From positions 1-25,762 of IMG/VR virus record IMGVR_UViG_3300034374_005365: DNA of 25,762 nucleotides; one strand, 5' to 3'. The DNA is from a virus. The translations under genes were made by a program, and so were the position numbers. How positions within the stretch are numbered: position 1 is the first letter of the stretch; every line of letters starts with the position of its first letter. This document shows, piece after piece, positions 22,061 through 25,762 of the stretch. Below the pieces are notes generated by a model. That model saw only the letters and a program-made list of their open reading frames with translations. It was not told the origin of the DNA and did not search any database.

Positions 22061-24334
22061 ATGGCAATCACACAATACGCTTCACCTGAATACCGGTACT
22101 CGGACTATGACACTGAAATCATGGAAGACTACGATAACCGTATCGGGACATATAACAAGGCTCTAACAGAGTTTCAGGCGTTAGCGGAACCCTATCAGGG
22201 GTTGGTTGACACATATAACACACAAATTGGCACGTATAACACGGACCTTGGCGCTTATAAGGCCGACGCCGACGCCTATAATGCTGCAATAGCTGAGTAC
22301 AATGCTGGTCCCCGGACGGAAGAATATGCAGGAGTCGCGTCTCCCGGACAATTTACCGGGGTAGTTCCTATCTTTGAGGGCGGAGCGGCACCCGTGGCTC
22401 CTGAAGACCCCGGGTTTTCTGGTGAAGACGTTGATGCCTTTATGAAGACAGCAAACGAAAGAGCCCAACAAAGTGGTGCAGCAAATGCTACGGCTCTTGC
22501 TGTTATGAACGATCCCACACAAACTTATAGAACAGCCGCAGGGGACGTTAACCTTGCTGGTATGTCAGGGTTTGGTTCTACGGCTATGGGGTTTGCTTAT
22601 GGTGGTCCCGTGACACCTGCTCCGATAGACCCCATGACTCTAGGTCCGATGGGACAAATGATGGGCAATCCTGAAATAGTTCTTATGCCTGAAGAACCAG
22701 CGCAAGTTTTACCTCAATCTTCTGTTTCAACAATGCAAAGGTTAGCTCCTCCGATACCTCAAGCAGATTCTTATAATCCTGTTATGAATCAAGGAGTTGG
22801 AGGTCAGTTTCAACAAATACAAGGTTTAGGTAATATAAGACAGCAGCCTTTAACTCAACAGGGAGTTGGAGGTCAGTTTCAACAGATGTTTGCAGACGGC
22901 GGCGCAGTTAGCAACGGTATTGCTGTTTACATGCAAGATGGTGGTGAAGCCGAGGGTTATGCGGCAGAAGGTAAAAAGTTTGCAGATGACTTTGGTCCAA
23001 TAAGCAATGTTACCGCTAAAGATGCCGTTAAGTTTGTAGCAGAAATGACGCCTATTTTAGGTGATGCAATGGCTGCAAAAGAATTGTGGGCGGAAGCAAC
23101 TTCGGAAAACCCTAATTGGGGCTACATTACGGCATTAGGTGGAGCGACCGCTATAGGGCTTATTCCCGGCGCTGGCCCGTTGTTGGCAAAAGGAATAAAA
23201 ACTGGCGCAAAAAATGTGTTTAATGTGGGTAAAAACATTTCTGAAAAGATGCCGAAATATGATCCTAATGTCTTAGGGTCTATGGGCGGTAATTTATTTG
23301 GAGAAGGAACTCCTGACTTTGCAGCGGAGCTTTTAACTGAAAACCTACAGAAAAAAATTCCACGACAAAAAATTGACAATATTATTCTAAAGGGAAAAAC
23401 TAACAATAAAACCACTGAAGAAATAAACAAAGATGTATTAGAAGAGGCGCGTCAATTAAAATTACCTTTTCCCAAACGTGCCTTTGATAACCCCAAAGTT
23501 GAGTATGTAGATACTCAGACAATTTCGGATAATATAGCTCAATACAACTTTCCAAGATATGATGTTGGTAAGTTTGGGGGGGATTTTGAAAGTGGAAACC
23601 TTAACGAAAACCCTTTTATATTAAAAGATTTTGAAGAGTCTGGAAAAGAAACTCTTAAAGAAAACATCTTTAATGAAGGAATTAGGGACCCTATTCATGT
23701 GGAGGTAGTTTTATCGGATGGTAGCATTAACATTAGTGAGGGTCATCATCGTCTGCAAGCTGCAATTGAATTAGGAATTGAAGAAGTTCCAATAATTGTT
23801 AAAACAATGAACAAACCTCGGGCGTCGCCGGGAATGGGTACGGACATGGTAGGTCCTGCAAAAATAGATGTGTCTGGATTAAAAGAATATTCTGATTATT
23901 CTTTTTCTGATCTTGATTTTGAAAACCGCGTCATTAGTCCAAAAGAAACTCCTGAAGCAATAAAAAATCGTGGAGGGTCGTATTTTTTTGATCCTAGTGA
24001 CGCCGAGGTTCCGTTATCTGATAGGAAGCTTTCAAAGTTTTATACGCCAATGCGCGAAGGTTATTACAGGAAAACAGACGGTTTTGCAGACGGTGGGATA
24101 GTTTCTCTGCGGCCCCCGGTCCGCGGACCAAACCCACAAGCAACCTTTGAAGAAGGTGGTGAGGTCCAAGACCCTAAAGCTAACATGCGCCTAGCGTTGG
24201 AGAAGTTGTCTGACCCTCAAATACTAGAGATGTACGGTATAAAAAGAGAAGAACTTGCGGGTAATTTGGCCATGTTAGAGGCTCAAGAATACCAACAAAA
24301 TCCTTACGAATCTATACCGCAAATGCCTCTCTAA
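22061..24334 (+). CDS. Candidate ejected effector with ParB/sulfiredoxin-like domain
   Basis: This is a 757-residue protein. Residues 25-82 are Tyr/Asn repeats (VDTYNTQIGTYNTDLGAYKA). Residues 178-184 (FAYGGPV), 277-283 (FADGGAV), 675-681 (FADGGIV) and 696-702 (FEEGGEV) share an F-x-x-G-G-x-V peptide. Residues 318-386 contain TPILGDAMAAKELW, then ALGGATAIGLIPGAGPLLAK, similar to the pre-toxin region of polymorphic toxins. Residues about 530-585 match the ParB/sulfiredoxin fold: an N-terminal helix, GIRDPIHVEVVLSDGSINIS, EGHHRLQAAIELG and VPIIV. The domain could be a nuclease, a DNA-binding or a nucleotide-dependent module. The encoding DNA from about 23270 to 24000 is AT-rich compared with its flanks, suggesting an acquired cassette. 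It is the last virion gene and ends stop-to-stop against the helicase. The effector role is inferred. Confidence 0.6.
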   Translation: MAITQYASPEYRYSDYDTEIMEDYDNRIGTYNKALTEFQALAEPYQGLVDTYNTQIGTYNTDLGAYKADADAYNAAIAEYNAGPRTEEYAGVASPGQFTGVVPIFEGGAAPVAPEDPGFSGEDVDAFMKTANERAQQSGAANATALAVMNDPTQTYRTAAGDVNLAGMSGFGSTAMGFAYGGPVTPAPIDPMTLGPMGQMMGNPEIVLMPEEPAQVLPQSSVSTMQRLAPPIPQADSYNPVMNQGVGGQFQQIQGLGNIRQQPLTQQGVGGQFQQMFADGGAVSNGIAVYMQDGGEAEGYAAEGKKFADDFGPISNVTAKDAVKFVAEMTPILGDAMAAKELWAEATSENPNWGYITALGGATAIGLIPGAGPLLAKGIKTGAKNVFNVGKNISEKMPKYDPNVLGSMGGNLFGEGTPDFAAELLTENLQKKIPRQKIDNIILKGKTNNKTTEEINKDVLEEARQLKLPFPKRAFDNPKVEYVDTQTISDNIAQYNFPRYDVGKFGGDFESGNLNENPFILKDFEESGKETLKENIFNEGIRDPIHVEVVLSDGSINISEGHHRLQAAIELGIEEVPIIVKTMNKPRASPGMGTDMVGPAKIDVSGLKEYSDYSFSDLDFENRVISPKETPEAIKNRGGSYFFDPSDAEVPLSDRKLSKFYTPMREGYYRKTDGFADGGIVSLRPPVRGPNPQATFEEGGEVQDPKANMRLALEKLSDPQILEMYGIKREELAGNLAMLEAQEYQQNPYESIPQMPL
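22793..22884 (+). repeat. Direct repeat just before the FADGGAV peptide
   Basis: A 23-base string beginning ggagttggaggtcagtttca occurs exactly at 22793-22815 and 22862-22884, spaced 69 bases in frame. It encodes QGVGGQFQQ twice (residues 244-252 and 267-275). Confidence 0.8.
23648..23815 (+). other. ParB/sulfiredoxin-like domain region
   Basis: This codes for residues 530-585 of the last virion protein. The order helix - G-I-x-D-P-I-x-V - D-G-S-I-x-I-x-E-G-H-H-R-L-x-A-A - L-G - V-P-I-I-V matches the core of ParB N-terminal and sulfiredoxin-like domains, with GHHR in place of the GERR box of true partition ParB proteins. That replacement argues against chromosome-type CTP-dependent partition and for a ParB-like nuclease or toxin branch. 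The assignment is by motif. Confidence 0.65.
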
Positions 24335-24350
24335 AGCAGCCAATCTTTAG
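24331..24350. other. Weak inverted repeat at the convergent gene ends
   Basis: CTAAAG at 24331-24336 and CTTTAG at 24345-24350 form a 6-bp stem with an 8-base loop that includes both stop codons. The stem is AT-rich and no U-tract follows on either strand, so its use as a bidirectional terminator is doubtful. It is the only candidate at this junction. Confidence 0.3.
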
Positions 24351-25762
24351 CGTCTTCTCCCAAGACTTGCCCTGCTATATCAATCTTTTGGCGCAGAGCT
24401 TTGAGTATCTTTTCATCTATTGTACCGGGGGAAACTAGGTCAATATAAGTTACCTTGTTTGTTTGACCAATGCGGTGGGCGCGGTCTTCTGACTGTAGAC
24501 GTATCTCCAAGTCGTAACTGTTACTGTAATAGACAACTGTATTGGCAGCGGTCAGCGTAATGCCGTAACCACCCGTTCGAGGTTGACCAATAAAGAACCG
24601 AAGCGGACTGTCTTTATCTTGGAACTTTGTGACAATATCTTGCCGCTCGTCTTGTGGCGTCCCACCGTAATAAGTTGCGACCGAATCGGGCCCGAAACGG
24701 TCGCGCAAGGCATCGGCTATCTGTTGAATGTCATGAGTCCACGACGCCCAAATGATTGCTTTACCCTGAACTTCTTCGGAAATAGCGAGTAACTCCTTCA
24801 AGCGATTGTTCGCAAGAGGCTGTATTTCTCCCTCGTCCGGCTGCAAAAACCCGCAGCATATTTGATGTAAACGCATAACTTGCGTCAAAACACTTGCCGT
24901 AGTGGCTAAATCTCCACTCTCCAGTTTAGCCAAAGCCAACTTCTTCATTTGAGTATATAACTTTAATTGCTCTGGAGTTAACTCTACTTCACGGCGTGTG
25001 TAAACTTTTTCCGGAAGGTCTAAACAATCTTCTTTTAGAACCCGGTTACTAAAAGTATCTAGCTTTATAGACAGTTCGTCTAACCTACGGTAGCCTACAA
25101 TCTGTTGAAAACTGCGGTGGCCCATTGTTTTTCTTTGGACGTTTGCGTACCGCGCCTGAAACGCAAAGTAGCTGTTAAAACCAAGAGCTTTTTCGTTTAA
25201 AAAGTCACACTGGCTGAACAAGTCCATAGGGCTTTTTGTAATTGGAGAACCCGTTAATATGCGGCGATACTTAGACAAACGCCGCAACCGTGTAATGTTC
25301 TTGGTCCGCGAAGCCTTGCGGTTTTTGATGGTTGTACTCTCATCTACAATGACAAGGTTATCAGGGTTCTGGTACAAGAAAGCTTCAGCCGCATCTGTAC
25401 CGCGAGGCGTAGAAAAAGCTTCGACGTTCATCACAAACATTTTGACCCCGTTGTATTTCTCTACAATAAAATCCTTTAGCTCTTTTTCTTTCTTCATGCC
25501 CTTGCTTGGCGTCCAACGAATCACCTTACGGTTTATACGGTCCGGTAGATGAACAGGTATCTCGTTCTTTACCCAGTTATCATAGACGCCTTTTGGCGCG
25601 ATAACCAACGCACTGTTGATCTTACCCGCCTCAAAAAGACAGGCCATTGTATCAAGAGCCACTTTGGTTTTACCGGTGCCCATTTCCATGAACAACGCAT
25701 AGTATTCCGCGGCCCACGACTCTTGGAGAGCGTGTCTCTGGTGGTCATATGGTTCCGTCTTA
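24331..25762 (-). CDS. SNF2-family DNA helicase/ATPase, 5'-truncated
   Basis: The minus-strand frame is open to the window edge, giving 476 residues with the start outside. It begins KTEPYDHQRHALQESWAAEY, a Q-motif-like entry. Walker A is MEMGTGKTK (residues 25-33), motif Ia IAPKGVYDNW, motif II VDESTTIKN (DEST 140-143), motif III LTGSP (169-173), motif V GGYGITLTAANTVVYY and motif VI QSEDRAHRIGQ (423-433). These are the full motifs of superfamily 2 SNF2-like ATPases, which translocate on double-stranded DNA. Phage versions lie in replication or recombination modules. At most a short N-terminal part is missing. The gene points left, opposite to the virion block, and its TAG overlaps the neighbour's TAA, so it probably ends an early/replication operon. 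Confidence 0.9.
   Translation of the reverse strand, partial: KTEPYDHQRHALQESWAAEYYALFMEMGTGKTKVALDTMACLFEAGKINSALVIAPKGVYDNWVKNEIPVHLPDRINRKVIRWTPSKGMKKEKELKDFIVEKYNGVKMFVMNVEAFSTPRGTDAAEAFLYQNPDNLVIVDESTTIKNRKASRTKNITRLRRLSKYRRILTGSPITKSPMDLFSQCDFLNEKALGFNSYFAFQARYANVQRKTMGHRSFQQIVGYRRLDELSIKLDTFSNRVLKEDCLDLPEKVYTRREVELTPEQLKLYTQMKKLALAKLESGDLATTASVLTQVMRLHQICCGFLQPDEGEIQPLANNRLKELLAISEEVQGKAIIWASWTHDIQQIADALRDRFGPDSVATYYGGTPQDERQDIVTKFQDKDSPLRFFIGQPRTGGYGITLTAANTVVYYSNSYDLEIRLQSEDRAHRIGQTNKVTYIDLVSPGTIDEKILKALRQKIDIAGQVLGEDAKDWLL

Noticed and set aside
25693-25695. TTG as a start codon for the helicase
   Set aside because: The frame stays open for 22 more codons to the window edge and these encode a typical SNF2 entry motif (PYDHQRHALQ), so the gene is truncated by the window and does not start here.

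Overview
The window is a stretch of a tailed-phage genome; no host gene is visible. Almost all of it is one rightward block of closely packed late (virion) genes, running from the left edge to 24334. A single leftward gene, a SNF2-family helicase, enters from the right edge and meets the last virion gene stop to stop. The tail genes suggest a short-tailed (podovirus-like) virion: a P22 gp4-like head-to-tail factor, a second adaptor, a P22 gp10-like nozzle/stabilisation protein, a long repetitive tail fibre and a series of very large internal (ejection-type) proteins. From memory, many of the small proteins resemble families common in uncultured marine phages, so a marine bacterial host is likely. 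The host cannot be identified from the sequence. Terminase, portal and major capsid genes are not here and probably lie to the left.

Layout. Positions 1-825 hold two small beta-rich structural proteins separated by a GC-rich hairpin. Positions 829-2217 hold six tiny genes: five encode strongly basic proteins and one encodes a coiled-coil plus membrane-anchor protein of the XhlA type. Positions 2225-4871 hold an unknown structural protein, the gp4-like factor, a conserved small protein, the adaptor and another conserved small protein. Positions 4873-9153 are the fibre region: a small Ser/Thr-rich protein, a 22-residue-repeat protein, the 902-residue fibre and two small accessory proteins. Positions 9167-11636 hold the nozzle, a small conserved protein and a zinc-ribbon protein. 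Positions 11636-24334 encode five large proteins (563, 659, 982, 1266 and 757 residues) that look like internal or ejected virion proteins with membrane-active, Ala/Gln/Gly-rich and coiled-coil segments. Positions 24331-25762 hold the helicase on the minus strand.

Most neighbouring virion genes overlap by 1 or 4 bases (TAATG or ATGA junctions) or sit within about 50 bases, which implies a polycistronic late transcript with translational coupling. There is no gene-free stretch over 300 bases; the largest gap is about 48 bases at 373-420. I see no tRNA, rRNA, CRISPR array, insertion sequence or attachment site.

The most interesting part is the last virion gene (22061-24334). It has a polymorphic-toxin-like layout: a repetitive N-terminal region, a Gly/Pro-rich hydrophobic segment resembling pre-toxin regions, and a ParB/sulfiredoxin-like domain in markedly AT-rich DNA, bounded by short F-x-x-G-G-x-V peptides that also occur in other virion proteins of this phage. 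It may be an ejected effector with an exchangeable cargo domain. Also notable are an EF-hand-like loop at the start of the 982-residue protein and the cluster of five very basic small proteins.
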